Below, piece by piece: positions 1-7,604 of a stretch of 15,806 bases of DNA. Position 1 is the stretch's first letter. Each line of letters begins with the position of its first letter. The stretch comes from Spirochaetaceae bacterium (GTDB lineage: Bacteria > Spirochaetota > Spirochaetia > SZUA-6 > Fen-1364), in assembly GCA_003170115.1 (NCBI GenBank), contig PMZS01000067.1, forward strand, positions 1-15,806. Reading direction: 5' to 3'. The position numbers were made by a program, and so were the translations under genes. The notes under the pieces were generated by a model. The model had not been told where the DNA came from. It saw nothing but the letters and a program-made list of their open reading frames with translations, and did not search any database.

Positions 1-261
1 ACTCTGTACGGGGTGACCGGATTGTCCATCACCGAGGAGCAGGGAGAGCCCAGCCCCGTATTCCTTGTGAAATACGACAGGTGGACGCCCGGCGCTCCTC
101 CCGACTCGGGCCCTGGAGCCGACGTGGCTCCCCGGTCCGAGGGGCACGCGGTCACCGAACGTGTTCTGATGAAAACCGATCGGGGAGACTGGGTCATTTT
201 CCGGTTCGACCGGCTGGAAAGCCTTCAGCTTCCCCCGCCTGTCACGCTTCCTGCCGGCTGA
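1..261 (+). CDS. 3' end of a gene of unknown function (5' end outside window)
   Basis: An open frame enters from the left edge (Thr-Leu-Tyr-Gly-Val...) and stops with TGA at 259-261, leaving the last 86 residues of a longer protein. I recognise no family. The tail is soluble in character: a Gly/Pro/Asp-rich middle stretch, then a segment containing DRGDWVIFRFDRLESL that looks like beta strands, then a proline-rich end. No cysteine motif or membrane segment is visible. Its last 20 bases overlap the 3' end of the oppositely oriented ribokinase gene. Third codon positions are mostly G or C, as in neighbouring genes, which supports real coding. A start inside the window (GTG at 13) is possible but unconvincing, because the frame is open to the edge and no ribosome-binding site precedes it. 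Confidence 0.55.
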   Translation, partial: TLYGVTGLSITEEQGEPSPVFLVKYDRWTPGAPPDSGPGADVAPRSEGHAVTERVLMKTDRGDWVIFRFDRLESLQLPPPVTLPAG

Positions 262-1183
262 GGAACTTCTCTATCTCGCCGCGCGCCGGCATGGAGGGCT
301 GGGCACCCTTGCGGGTCGTCGAGAGTGCCGCGGCAGCTGACGCCCGGCGCATGGCCTGCGGCATTTCCATTCCCTGGGCCACCGAGGCGGCAAGAACGCC
401 GCAGTAGCAGTCTCCGGCGCCCACCGTGTCGACCGCCTGCACCTCGAACGCGCTCACCGCCTGCACGCTCGAACGCGTGACGTGCACACTCCCCTTCCTG
501 CCGAGGGTCACAATGAGGCTGCGGACCCCCCACGCGAGGGGCACGCGCGCATCCGCCGCCACCCCCTGGGAATCGTCACTGGACGAACGTGGCCTGCCGA
601 TGAGAGCGGCCAGCTCGTTGCGGTTGCAGATGAGGCAGTCCACGGCGCGGAGGGCCTCCTCCGACGGCCGCCTGCTCAGGGTAGGCGCGAGATTCCAGAA
701 CACCGTGTGCCCGGCCGCCCGGGTCTTGAGGATGAGCGCTTCCGTGGAATCCTGCGGCACCTCGTTCTGAAAGAGAGACACCCACGCTTCACCGCGGGAC
801 GGTGAAGGCACCTCCACGCCTTCCGGTCCAAAACGATCGTTCGCTCCGGGAGCAACGACGATCGTGTTTTCCCCCACGGAGTCCACGGTGATCTGGGCGA
901 TGCCCGAGGCCGCGTCGGCAAGCATGCGCACCCCGCGGGTGGACACGCCGGTCTTCTCCAGGCTCGCGATGCGCTCCCGCCCGAACGCGTCCTTTCCCAG
1001 ACAGCCGAACAGCTGCACCGCCGCGCCCGCCCGAGCGGCAGCCACAGCCTGGTTGGCGCCCTTGCCGCCGGGGAAGGAACCGTAGGTCCCCCCTCCGATC
1101 GTCTCTCCCGGCTGGGGCAGGCGGGACACATAAACGACGAGGTCCGTGTTGATGCTTCCGAAGACGAATACGCGTGCTGCCAT
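242..1183 (-). CDS. rbsK: ribokinase (PfkB carbohydrate kinase family)
   Basis: Predicted cytoplasmic kinase of 313 residues that phosphorylates D-ribose (or a similar sugar) at O5 with ATP. The PfkB signatures appear in order: N-terminal GSINTDLV (residues 8-15), the glycine-rich GGKGANQAVAAARAGA motif near residue 38, CNRNELAAL carrying the NxxE metal/phosphate motif in the middle, and DTVGAGDCYCG near the C-terminus with the catalytic Asp. The late ATRKGAQPSMP-like tail (here TTRKGAQPSMP) is typical of RbsK. Length matches the family. The frame could extend upstream to 1240, but that would run into valS and its start; ATG at 1183 directly precedes the conserved N-terminus and sits 8 bases after a -10 element. 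Divergent from valS with a 57-base gap. The specific sugar is inferred; other PfkB substrates cannot be excluded. Confidence 0.88.
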   Translation of the reverse strand: MAARVFVFGSINTDLVVYVSRLPQPGETIGGGTYGSFPGGKGANQAVAAARAGAAVQLFGCLGKDAFGRERIASLEKTGVSTRGVRMLADAASGIAQITVDSVGENTIVVAPGANDRFGPEGVEVPSPSRGEAWVSLFQNEVPQDSTEALILKTRAAGHTVFWNLAPTLSRRPSEEALRAVDCLICNRNELAALIGRPRSSSDDSQGVAADARVPLAWGVRSLIVTLGRKGSVHVTRSSVQAVSAFEVQAVDTVGAGDCYCGVLAASVAQGMEMPQAMRRASAAAALSTTRKGAQPSMPARGEIEKFLSRQEA

Positions 1184-1191
1184 GCCGGAAG

Positions 1192-1220
1192 ATGGTATCA
1201 ATTGAACACGTCGCGTGCAA
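1192..1220 (-). promoter_or_regulatory. predicted promoter of the ribokinase gene
   Basis: Read on the minus strand: -35 TTGCAC (1220-1215), 17-base spacer, -10 TACCAT (1197-1192), then only 8 bases to the ATG at 1183. The predicted start of transcription therefore falls at or next to the ATG, giving a leaderless or nearly leaderless mRNA. It overlaps the valS promoter on the other strand. Confidence 0.5.
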
Positions 1221-1231
1221 TCTGCTATGCT
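1202..1231 (+). promoter_or_regulatory. predicted promoter of valS
   Basis: -35 TTGAAC (1202-1207), 18-base spacer, -10 TATGCT (1226-1231), then 9 bases to the ATG at 1241. No Shine-Dalgarno is present in those 9 bases. The 57-base gap to the ribokinase start leaves no room for a T-box leader. The two promoters interleave, with each -35 lying in the spacer of the other. Confidence 0.55.
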
Positions 1232-1240
1232 CCGCGTCAC

Positions 1241-3886
1241 ATGAAAGCCATCGAGCTGAGCAAGGCCTTCGACCCGAAAAGCTACGAGGACCGCGTCTAC
1301 GCGAGCTGGATCGAGAAGAGACTCTTCTCACCCGGGGCGAAGGGACAGGGAAAAAAGACATTCGTCATCGTGATCCCGCCGCCCAACGTCACGGGCGTTC
1401 TCCACATGGGCCACGGCCTGAATAATTCGCTCCAGGACATCGAGATCCGCTACCACCGCATGATCGGAGACGACACCCTGTGGGTCCCCGGCTGCGATCA
1501 TGCCGGCATCGCGACGCAGCACGTCGTGGAAAAGAAGCTGAAAAAGGCGGGGACCAGCCGGACGGAGATCGGCCGTGAGAGGTTCGTCGAGGAAACCTGG
1601 AAGGTCACCAACGAGCACCACGACATCATCGTGCGGCAGTTGAAGAGGCTCGGCTCCTCCTGCGACTGGGACCGTGAGCGCTTCACGCTGGACGAGGGCC
1701 TCTCCAAGGCGGTGCGGGAAGTGTTCGTGTCTCTCTACGAGAAAGGGTTGATCTACCGGGGGTTTTACCTGGTGAACTGGTGCCCCTCGTGCCGCACCGC
1801 CATCTCCGACGACGAGGTTGAGCACACGGAAACAAAAGGCAAGATGTATCACTACAGCTACCCGCTGGCGGACGGGTCGGGGTCTGTTGTCGTCGCCACC
1901 ACCCGGCCCGAGACCATGCTCGGAGACACGGCGGTCGCGGTGCATCCCGACGACGAGCGCTACAAGGCCCTGGTGGGAAAGATGGTGTCGCTCCCTCTGA
2001 CCGGGAGGGAGATTCCGGTGATCGCGGATGCGCAGATCGACCGGGAATTCGGGACCGGGGCGGTGAAGGTCACCCCTGCCCACGACCCGGTGGACAATGA
2101 GATCGGCCACCGCCATTCGCTGAAAGAAATCAACATCCTCACGCCCGACGGGAAGTTGAATGAGAATGTGCCTGAGGCATACAGGGGTCTCACCGTCACC
2201 AAAGCGCGGGCCAGGGTCATCGAAGATCTGAAGGCCGCAGGCTTCTATATAAAGGAAGAAGATCACGTCCACCAGGTCGGGCATTGCTACCGCTGCAACA
2301 CGGTGATCGAGCCCTACCTCTCGGACCAGTGGTTCGTGAAGATGCGCCCCCTGGCGGAAAAGGCCCTGAAGGCATGGGAGGACGGAAAGATCCGGTTCTT
2401 CCCCCAGCGGTGGGAGAACACCTACTCCGGCTGGATGAGGAACATCCGCGACTGGTGCATCTCCCGGCAGCTCTGGTGGGGACACCGCATACCGGTCTGG
2501 TACTGCAAATCGTGCGGTGGCATGACCGTGTCCCGCACAGACCCGACCGCGTGTGTTACATGCGGGAGTGCCGACATCGCGCAGGATTCAGACGTGCTGG
2601 ACACGTGGTTCTCATCGGCCCTGTGGCCCTTCTCCACGCTGGGGTGGCCGGAGAAAACCGCGGACCTGGCGCGGTTCTATCCCACGACCACGCTGATCAC
2701 GGCGTACGACATCATCTTCTTCTGGGTTGCTCGCATGATCATGATGGGCCTGGAGTTCATGGGTGAGGTGCCGTTCAGCGACATCTACATCACGGGCCTC
2801 GTCCGCGACAAGCAGGGCCGCAAGATGTCCAAGAGCCTGGGCAACGGCGTGGACCCGCTGGAAATCATCGACGAGTACGGGGCCGACGCCTTGAAGTTCA
2901 CACTCGCGTTCCTCGCGGCGCAGGGCCAGGACGTGCTCTTTGACAAGGATGCGAGCAAGCTGGGCTCGCGGTTCGCGAACAAAATCTGGAACGCATCACG
3001 ATACCTGCTGATGAACCTCGAGGGCAGGATGCTCCTGGATCCCGCGGCGGTCACGCTCACCGAGGTGGACCGGTGGATCGGGCATCGGTTGAACGCGGCG
3101 GCTTTGACGGCCCGCCGAGCGTTGGAGGAGTACCGGTTCAACGAGGCCGCGCAGGCCGTCTACGAGTTCATCTGGAACGACTTCTGCGACTGGTATATCG
3201 AGGCGGCGAAGCTCTCGCTGAATGCCGATGATGCGGAGAAGGACAGGATCGTCACCCTCCTGCTTTCACTCCTCGAGGAATCGCTGCGGCTCGCCCATCC
3301 CTTCCTGCCGCTGATCACGGAGGAGATCTACCAGACCCTGCCCCGGCACGGGGATTCGATCATGACCCAACCATACCCGGTGGTTGAACCCGCGCGGGAA
3401 GCCCCGGAGGCCCAGGCCCGGTTCGAATCGCTTCAGGAGCTGGTCCGCGCCGTTCGAACCATCCGGTCGGAGTTCACCGTTCCCCCGGACGCAAAAGTGG
3501 ATGTCACGGTGGTCACCGAGGGTGAAACCCGGGAGGGCTTCAAGGCCGGCGCCCGGCTTGTTTCGCATCTCGCCGGGGTGCGCCGGCTTGATTTCCAGGA
3601 CACGCGGCCTTCCGCGCAGGGCGTGATCGCCGCCGCGGGAAAGGGCTTCGAGGTGTTCGTGATGCTTCGGGAAGCGATCGACGCGCCGAAAGAGATCGCA
3701 CGCTTGACGAAGGACAGGGAAAAAGCAGAATCGGAGATCAGGAGAACGAAGGACAAGCTTGCCAACGCCTCGTTCGTCGAGCGCGCACCGAAGGAAGTCG
3801 TGGACCGGGAGAAGGACAAGCTGGCGGAGCTTGCTCGTCTCATCGAGAAGATCGAAGGGTATGTGAAGGCTCTCCAGACATCGTGA
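1241..3886 (+). CDS. valS: valyl-tRNA synthetase
   Basis: Class I aminoacyl-tRNA synthetase charging tRNA-Val, 881 residues, the normal bacterial length. Visible landmarks are: the HIGH-type motif HMGH (residues 55-58) within PPNVTGVLHMGHG; the editing (CP1) domain with TTRPETMLGDTAVAVHP; a Cys-rich zinc-like stretch CKSCGG...CVTCGS before DVLDTWFSSALWPFSTLGW; KMSKS (528-532) with GRKMSKSLGNGVDPL; an anticodon-binding helical domain; and a C-terminal coiled-coil tRNA arm (EIARLTKDREKAESEIRR onward). The ATG at 1241 gives the expected N-terminus MKAIELSKAFDPKSYEDR. A TTG at 1202 would extend the frame, but it coincides with the predicted -35 hexamer. The stop overlaps the next gene by four bases (GTGA), so the two are probably co-translated. 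Confidence 0.97.
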   Translation: MKAIELSKAFDPKSYEDRVYASWIEKRLFSPGAKGQGKKTFVIVIPPPNVTGVLHMGHGLNNSLQDIEIRYHRMIGDDTLWVPGCDHAGIATQHVVEKKLKKAGTSRTEIGRERFVEETWKVTNEHHDIIVRQLKRLGSSCDWDRERFTLDEGLSKAVREVFVSLYEKGLIYRGFYLVNWCPSCRTAISDDEVEHTETKGKMYHYSYPLADGSGSVVVATTRPETMLGDTAVAVHPDDERYKALVGKMVSLPLTGREIPVIADAQIDREFGTGAVKVTPAHDPVDNEIGHRHSLKEINILTPDGKLNENVPEAYRGLTVTKARARVIEDLKAAGFYIKEEDHVHQVGHCYRCNTVIEPYLSDQWFVKMRPLAEKALKAWEDGKIRFFPQRWENTYSGWMRNIRDWCISRQLWWGHRIPVWYCKSCGGMTVSRTDPTACVTCGSADIAQDSDVLDTWFSSALWPFSTLGWPEKTADLARFYPTTTLITAYDIIFFWVARMIMMGLEFMGEVPFSDIYITGLVRDKQGRKMSKSLGNGVDPLEIIDEYGADALKFTLAFLAAQGQDVLFDKDASKLGSRFANKIWNASRYLLMNLEGRMLLDPAAVTLTEVDRWIGHRLNAAALTARRALEEYRFNEAAQAVYEFIWNDFCDWYIEAAKLSLNADDAEKDRIVTLLLSLLEESLRLAHPFLPLITEEIYQTLPRHGDSIMTQPYPVVEPAREAPEAQARFESLQELVRAVRTIRSEFTVPPDAKVDVTVVTEGETREGFKAGARLVSHLAGVRRLDFQDTRPSAQGVIAAAGKGFEVFVMLREAIDAPKEIARLTKDREKAESEIRRTKDKLANASFVERAPKEVVDREKDKLAELARLIEKIEGYVKALQTS

Positions 3887-4701
3887 CGGACCTCACGCCG
3901 GGACTCGCGTCCCTCTATAGAAGGTACAATCGCAGGGAGTTCGTGCACCCGGACCCGCTGGAGATAGTGTACGAGTACGACGCTCCCGAGGACCAGGAGA
4001 TCGCGGGCCTGATCAGCGCCTCCCTTGCCTATGGCAGAGTGGCGCAGATTCTGGTGAGCGTTGGCCGTGTCATGGATGTTCTGGGAAGCGGGGGTTCGCG
4101 CGGGTCGCCTCATGCATTCCTGGGGCGGATGACGGATCGGGAGTTGCGCGAGCTCTTCCGTCCGTTCAAGCATCGGTTCACGACCGGCGCGGAAGTTGCG
4201 GCGCTGCTCATCGCCATCAAGCGGACGATCGTGGAGTGCGGCTCACTGGAAGCGCTCTTCGCCGCCGGCGTGAAGAAGCAGGATGACACGGTCCTTCCGG
4301 CACTGGCGCTGTTCGTCGAGCACCTGCGCATTTCTGCGGGGGGCCCGGATGCCTGCCCGTCCCTTCTCTCCTCCCCCGCGGACGGCAGCGCGTGCAAGCG
4401 CCTGAATCTGTACCTGCGCTGGATGGTGCGCCGCGATCTTGTCGACCCGGGTCCGTGGAAGGGCGTGCCCCGTTCCAAGCTCGTCGTGCCCCTGGACACG
4501 CACATGTTCAGGATCGCGCGCGCGCTCGGTCTCACACGCAAGCGGCAGGCCAACCTCAAAACAGCCGTGGAAATCACGCAGGCCTTTGCCCGACACAGCC
4601 CCCGGGACCCGGTGCGGTTCGATTTCTGCCTGACCCGGCTGGGGATCAACCCCGCATGTCGGGACAAGGACTTTGAGTGCCTTCTGGAGGGCAGGGCATA
4701 G
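3883..4701 (+). CDS. TIGR02757 / DUF2400 family protein of unknown function
   Basis: A 272-residue soluble protein resembling the conserved TIGR02757 (DUF2400) family. Family-like features are the N-terminal YNRREFVHPDPLEIVYEYD followed by DQEIAGLISASLAYGRV, a central CKRLNLYLRWMVRRD segment, PLDTHMFRIARALGLT, and a C-terminal FDFCLTRLGINPAC. The later half resembles helix-hairpin-helix/DNA-glycosylase-like folds as I remember the family, but no biochemical role is established to my knowledge. The GTG start at 3883 overlaps the valS stop (GTGA), indicating translational coupling rather than its own promoter. It converges on the LuxR-type gene with a 21-base gap; no clear hairpin terminator is visible there. 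Confidence 0.75.
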   Translation: MTDLTPGLASLYRRYNRREFVHPDPLEIVYEYDAPEDQEIAGLISASLAYGRVAQILVSVGRVMDVLGSGGSRGSPHAFLGRMTDRELRELFRPFKHRFTTGAEVAALLIAIKRTIVECGSLEALFAAGVKKQDDTVLPALALFVEHLRISAGGPDACPSLLSSPADGSACKRLNLYLRWMVRRDLVDPGPWKGVPRSKLVVPLDTHMFRIARALGLTRKRQANLKTAVEITQAFARHSPRDPVRFDFCLTRLGINPACRDKDFECLLEGRA

Positions 4702-4722
4702 GCACCGCCGGCCTGCGCACGT

Positions 4723-5481
4723 TCAACCCATCAGGCGATGGAGCAGGTCGACACGGCTGTTGACACGCAGCTTGTCGTAGATGTGCTGGACATGGGTCTC
4801 GACTGTCCGCTTGCTGATCATCAGCGAAGCTGCGATTTCGTGAGCATGCAGTCTCCTGCACAGCAGCCCCGCGATCTCCGCTTCCCGCTTGCTCAAGAGC
4901 TCGCTTTCCCGAGCCAGCTCGGCTGCAAAAAGGTGGTCCGCCGGCAGACACTCGATGCGCTTGAAGAGCGAGTACAGATTCACCAGATGCGGTCGAAGGG
5001 CAAGCAGGATGGCCCCCTCTCTGCCGCTCATCCTCCCTGTTCCGATCCTTGTGAACATGAAGATTGCCGCTCCTGAACCGTCCCTGTTGACTATGGGGAT
5101 CCCCGCGGAAAAATCGATTCGCAGGAGCCCATGAATGAAGTCTCGCACAAACGCGTTTTTCGCGAGCTTCGCCTGCCTCCAATCCATTTGAATGGTGAGC
5201 GAAGATGGACCCACGTCCAATCGCGCGATGTCCTCACGGAAATAGTGCTGGCAGTAGGCGACCACCACGCTCTCGGATACCCCATTGTGTTCCACATGTA
5301 CGGATAGGGATCCCCGACTCGGATCAACCGCCGCGACGCACGTCATGGCGTGCTCGCAAGGGATGAGGCGGGGAAACTCACGGACTGAGCGCCGCAACAT
5401 TTCATCGAGGTTCGGCGATTCTCCGCACACCCCGATATAGTCCCACATCTTTTTCCATGGCAATAACTTGCGTTCTGCCAT
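4723..5481 (-). CDS. LuxR-type transcriptional regulator
   Basis: A 252-residue DNA-binding protein with a C-terminal GerE/LuxR helix-turn-helix (about residues 196-252). It shows the hallmark LSKREAEIAGLL, HEIAASLMISKRTVETHVQHIYDKL and final RVDLLHRL. The N-terminal 180 residues form a globular alpha/beta domain with no phospho-acceptor receiver signature and no autoinducer-synthase partner nearby. A GAF/PAS-like ligand domain is possible but I cannot assign it. Start: ATG 5481 has a good ribosome-binding site (GTGAGG, 7 bases upstream), unlike several neighbours. A promoter of its own is visible 28 bases upstream. Its target is unknown; the nearest same-strand gene is the Nudix fusion, 127 bases upstream. 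Confidence 0.85.
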   Translation of the reverse strand: MAERKLLPWKKMWDYIGVCGESPNLDEMLRRSVREFPRLIPCEHAMTCVAAVDPSRGSLSVHVEHNGVSESVVVAYCQHYFREDIARLDVGPSSLTIQMDWRQAKLAKNAFVRDFIHGLLRIDFSAGIPIVNRDGSGAAIFMFTRIGTGRMSGREGAILLALRPHLVNLYSLFKRIECLPADHLFAAELARESELLSKREAEIAGLLCRRLHAHEIAASLMISKRTVETHVQHIYDKLRVNSRVDLLHRLMG

Positions 5482-5508
5482 TTTGATACCTCACTCAGTT
5501 GCTCGGAT

Positions 5509-5537
5509 ATCCTATCACCACGAAACGCGCCGCGCAA
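5509..5537 (-). promoter_or_regulatory. predicted promoter of the luxR-type gene
   Basis: On the minus strand: -35 TTGCGC (5537-5532), 17-base spacer, -10 TAGGAT (5514-5509), followed by 27 bases to the ATG at 5481. That leaves a leader of about 20 bases containing the Shine-Dalgarno GTGAGG. It is a conventional leadered promoter, in contrast to the close-spaced ones elsewhere in the window. Confidence 0.4.
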
Positions 5538-5608
5538 CCCTGCTATGCGATCACATACCCATTTCTTCCCGGAGATGGCGAAGCGCGTTGACTGCCGGGA
5601 GTGGAGCG

Positions 5609-6379
5609 TCAGCCACGCCTCTTCACCCACTCCTCCAGCACCAGGGCGTGATCGAACGCGAATGGCAGCCCGCTGATTTCGCTCAGGGGCACGACCCGCA
5701 CGTTGGCCGCGTCATCCCCTGCCCGGGGCTCCCCCTCCGCGCGCGCACTGAACACCGTCGTGATCGTGTGAAACCGCGGGTCCCGTGAGGGGTCCGAATA
5801 GGTATGGAACTGCTCCAGGTCGAGCAGCTCCAGCCCCGTCTCCTCCCGTGCCTCTCTGAGCACGGCTTTCTCCAGGCTCTCCCCGTAGTGCACAAACCCG
5901 CCCGGCAAAGCGAAACCAAGCGGGGGGTTGCTTCTTTCAACCAGCACGATCCCTGCAGGGACCCGGATAATTGCATCCACGGTCACGAAGGGTCCCCAGA
6001 TCAGCACATCGAGGAAGTGCCTCAGGTATCCGCGCACAGTCTTCTCGAAAGACTTGAAAACCTTCTCGTCCGGACAGCACAGGAAGATCCGGTGCAGGCT
6101 CGTCCCGCCCGTTCGAGCGACGCGGATGGCCTCCTGCACCAGGATCTTGCCCGAGATCACGGGTGAAACACCCTGGGCGATCCCGAATGCCGGCAGCGCC
6201 AGCGTTTCCAGGCGGCGCACGACCGCCTCCATGAGCCCCGCGGCGCACACCGCACGGATCCGGCGCTCATCCAGTGGTACACCGGGCGGCGCTGCGTCCA
6301 GTTCTGAAATTGCAAGCTCCGCGCCCGCCGCATCGGCCTGGCTTTTCACCACCACGATTTGGACTCCGCGTACATACAT
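5609..6379 (-). CDS. degenerate macro-like domain fused to a Nudix (ADP-ribose pyrophosphatase-type) hydrolase
   Basis: A 256-residue two-domain protein. Residues about 131-256 are a Nudix hydrolase with a complete Nudix box: G161, E167 and REAREETGL at 175-183 (GX5EX7REUXEEXGU fits exactly). Downstream are SDPSRDPR, GDDA and AFDHALVLEEW, which I associate with ADP-ribose pyrophosphatases. The probable reaction is ADP-ribose to AMP plus ribose 5-phosphate. Residues about 1-130 resemble the second half of a macro domain: LALPAFGIAQGVSPVISGKILVQEAI parallels the family's 'ALGTGVGGFP...A...EA' loop. The first half, where the NAANS-type ADP-ribose contact belongs, is shortened and lacks that motif. 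ATG 6379 follows a TATCAT hexamer by 6 bases and has no Shine-Dalgarno. Nudix activity is likely; the macro assignment is tentative. Confidence 0.8.
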   Translation of the reverse strand: MYVRGVQIVVVKSQADAAGAELAISELDAAPPGVPLDERRIRAVCAAGLMEAVVRRLETLALPAFGIAQGVSPVISGKILVQEAIRVARTGGTSLHRIFLCCPDEKVFKSFEKTVRGYLRHFLDVLIWGPFVTVDAIIRVPAGIVLVERSNPPLGFALPGGFVHYGESLEKAVLREAREETGLELLDLEQFHTYSDPSRDPRFHTITTVFSARAEGEPRAGDDAANVRVVPLSEISGLPFAFDHALVLEEWVKRRG

Positions 6380-6385
6380 GCGGGA

Positions 6386-6391
6386 ATGATA
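6386..6391 (-). promoter_or_regulatory. predicted -10 element of the Nudix-fusion gene
   Basis: TATCAT on the minus strand (6391-6386), 6 bases before the ATG at 6379, in a 37-base gap after the aminotransferase gene. No good -35 is seen at 16-18 bases upstream (candidates such as TAGCAG are weak). It implies a leaderless transcript if used. Confidence 0.4.
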
Positions 6392-6416
6392 CCTTTCGCG
6401 GGGGCGAGCTGCTACA

Positions 6417-7592
6417 TCACCTTCGGTATGCGTGCAGCACTTTCCTCACCGCCGCGACGCACGTTTCCACGTGGCTCTTCTCCCACGTCGGCGGCAGCGC
6501 GAGCACGAGCGTCCGCCGGCGCACCGCCTCGGCATTCGGACACCGCACCGTTTCCCGCCCGGCAAACACCGGCTCCTCGTAGGATTCGGGCCAGCAGCTC
6601 CCGGCATCCGGGATTCCTTCCGCCACAACCGCCTCTCGTATCTCCCGCGGATCACATGCCAGCTTCTCCAGGTCCAGCTGAAGCGGGTATTTCCAGTAGG
6701 CGTTGCGCCGATCCGGGGCAGTGAAGGGAAGGCAGCGTATGCCGTAGAGCTGGGAAAATGCGTGATCGTAGATCTTCGCAAAGCCCAGGCGCCGCGGAAG
6801 ATTCCAGGAGTCCAGCCGAGCCAGCTCATTCAGGCCGATGACGGACTGCATTTCCGTGAGACGATAGTTGAAACCCACGCGCACGTGGGCCGCAGGCCCG
6901 GAGCCCTCATGCTCACGGCCATAGTCCCGCAGCGACCTGCAGGCGCTTGCAACTTCCGGGAGCGCGGTGACGACCATGCCGCCCTCCCCTCCCGTGGAGA
7001 CGTGCTTGCCCTGGGAGAAGCTGAAGCACCCGACATCGCCCAACATCCCCGCTTTGCGGCCATGATGCTCGCCGCCCGCGCACTGGGCGCAATCCTCCAC
7101 CACCGAGAGTCCCCGACGGCGTGCGACCTGCAGGATCTTGTCCATGTCGCACACAATGCCGTAGAGGTGCACCGCGATGAGCGCCTTGCTCCGCGAGGTC
7201 GCGTGCCGCTCGAGACAGCCCGGGTCCAGGGTCTGATCGTCGGACACGTCGCAGAAGACCGGGACCGCGCCGGCATGAAGCACCGCCAGCGAGCTGGAGA
7301 TGAAGGTATGGGAGGGCACGAGAACTTCGTCTCCCGGCTGGATGCCGAGGGCGACCAGGGCCATGTGCAGCGCCGCAGTGCCGCTGGAGCAGGCCACCGC
7401 ATGCGGGGCGCCGGACCACGCTGCCCAGCGCTCCTCGAACTCGGCACCCCTGGTTCCAGACCACGAGGCGACCTTCCCCGTGCGAAGCGGCTCGAGGACA
7501 TCGGAGAGAGTCCGTTCTGCGAACTGCGGCCACGGCGGGAAGGGTTGCTTTGCCGTCTTCATCCCGCCATGGAGGGCCAGCTCTTCACGCAT
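6417..7592 (-). CDS. DegT/DnrJ/EryC1/StrS-family PLP-dependent aminotransferase
   Basis: A 391-residue fold-type I PLP enzyme of the sugar-aminotransferase family, which typically transfers an amino group to a keto-sugar (often nucleotide-linked) or to a cyclitol. Visible features are SSGTAALHMAL (69-79) for the cofactor phosphate, FISSSLAVLHAGAVPVFCDV, EDCAQ with Asp167 for the pyridine nitrogen, and FSFSQGKHVSTGGEGGMVVT with the presumed Schiff-base Lys196. RVGFNYRLTEMQSVIG and EGIPDAGSCWP follow. It begins 12 bases after the stop of the 254-residue protein gene, so the two form an operon. Start ATG 7592 lacks a Shine-Dalgarno; an internal ATG at 7562 (MKTAKQPF) is an alternative. No nucleotide-sugar dehydratase or glycosyltransferase lies in the window, so the substrate is unknown. 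Confidence 0.88.
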   Translation of the reverse strand: MREELALHGGMKTAKQPFPPWPQFAERTLSDVLEPLRTGKVASWSGTRGAEFEERWAAWSGAPHAVACSSGTAALHMALVALGIQPGDEVLVPSHTFISSSLAVLHAGAVPVFCDVSDDQTLDPGCLERHATSRSKALIAVHLYGIVCDMDKILQVARRRGLSVVEDCAQCAGGEHHGRKAGMLGDVGCFSFSQGKHVSTGGEGGMVVTALPEVASACRSLRDYGREHEGSGPAAHVRVGFNYRLTEMQSVIGLNELARLDSWNLPRRLGFAKIYDHAFSQLYGIRCLPFTAPDRRNAYWKYPLQLDLEKLACDPREIREAVVAEGIPDAGSCWPESYEEPVFAGRETVRCPNAEAVRRRTLVLALPPTWEKSHVETCVAAVRKVLHAYRR

Positions 7593-7604
7593 CGAGCGCT
7601 ACGA

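Noticed and set aside
1202..1240. TTG start extending valS by 13 residues
   Set aside because: The TTG coincides with the predicted -35 hexamer, the added residues are not typical of ValRS, and no ribosome-binding site precedes it.
1184..1240. T-box riboswitch upstream of valS
   Set aside because: Only 57 bases separate the divergent starts, with promoters filling the gap; there is no room for specifier or antiterminator stems.
1328..2485. 385-codon minus-strand frame opposite valS
   Set aside because: It is a shadow of the valS catalytic and editing domains; no motif and no start signal.
4702..4722. Shared terminator between the convergent TIGR02757-type and LuxR-type genes
   Set aside because: The 21-base gap shows no convincing hairpin followed by a T-run on either strand.
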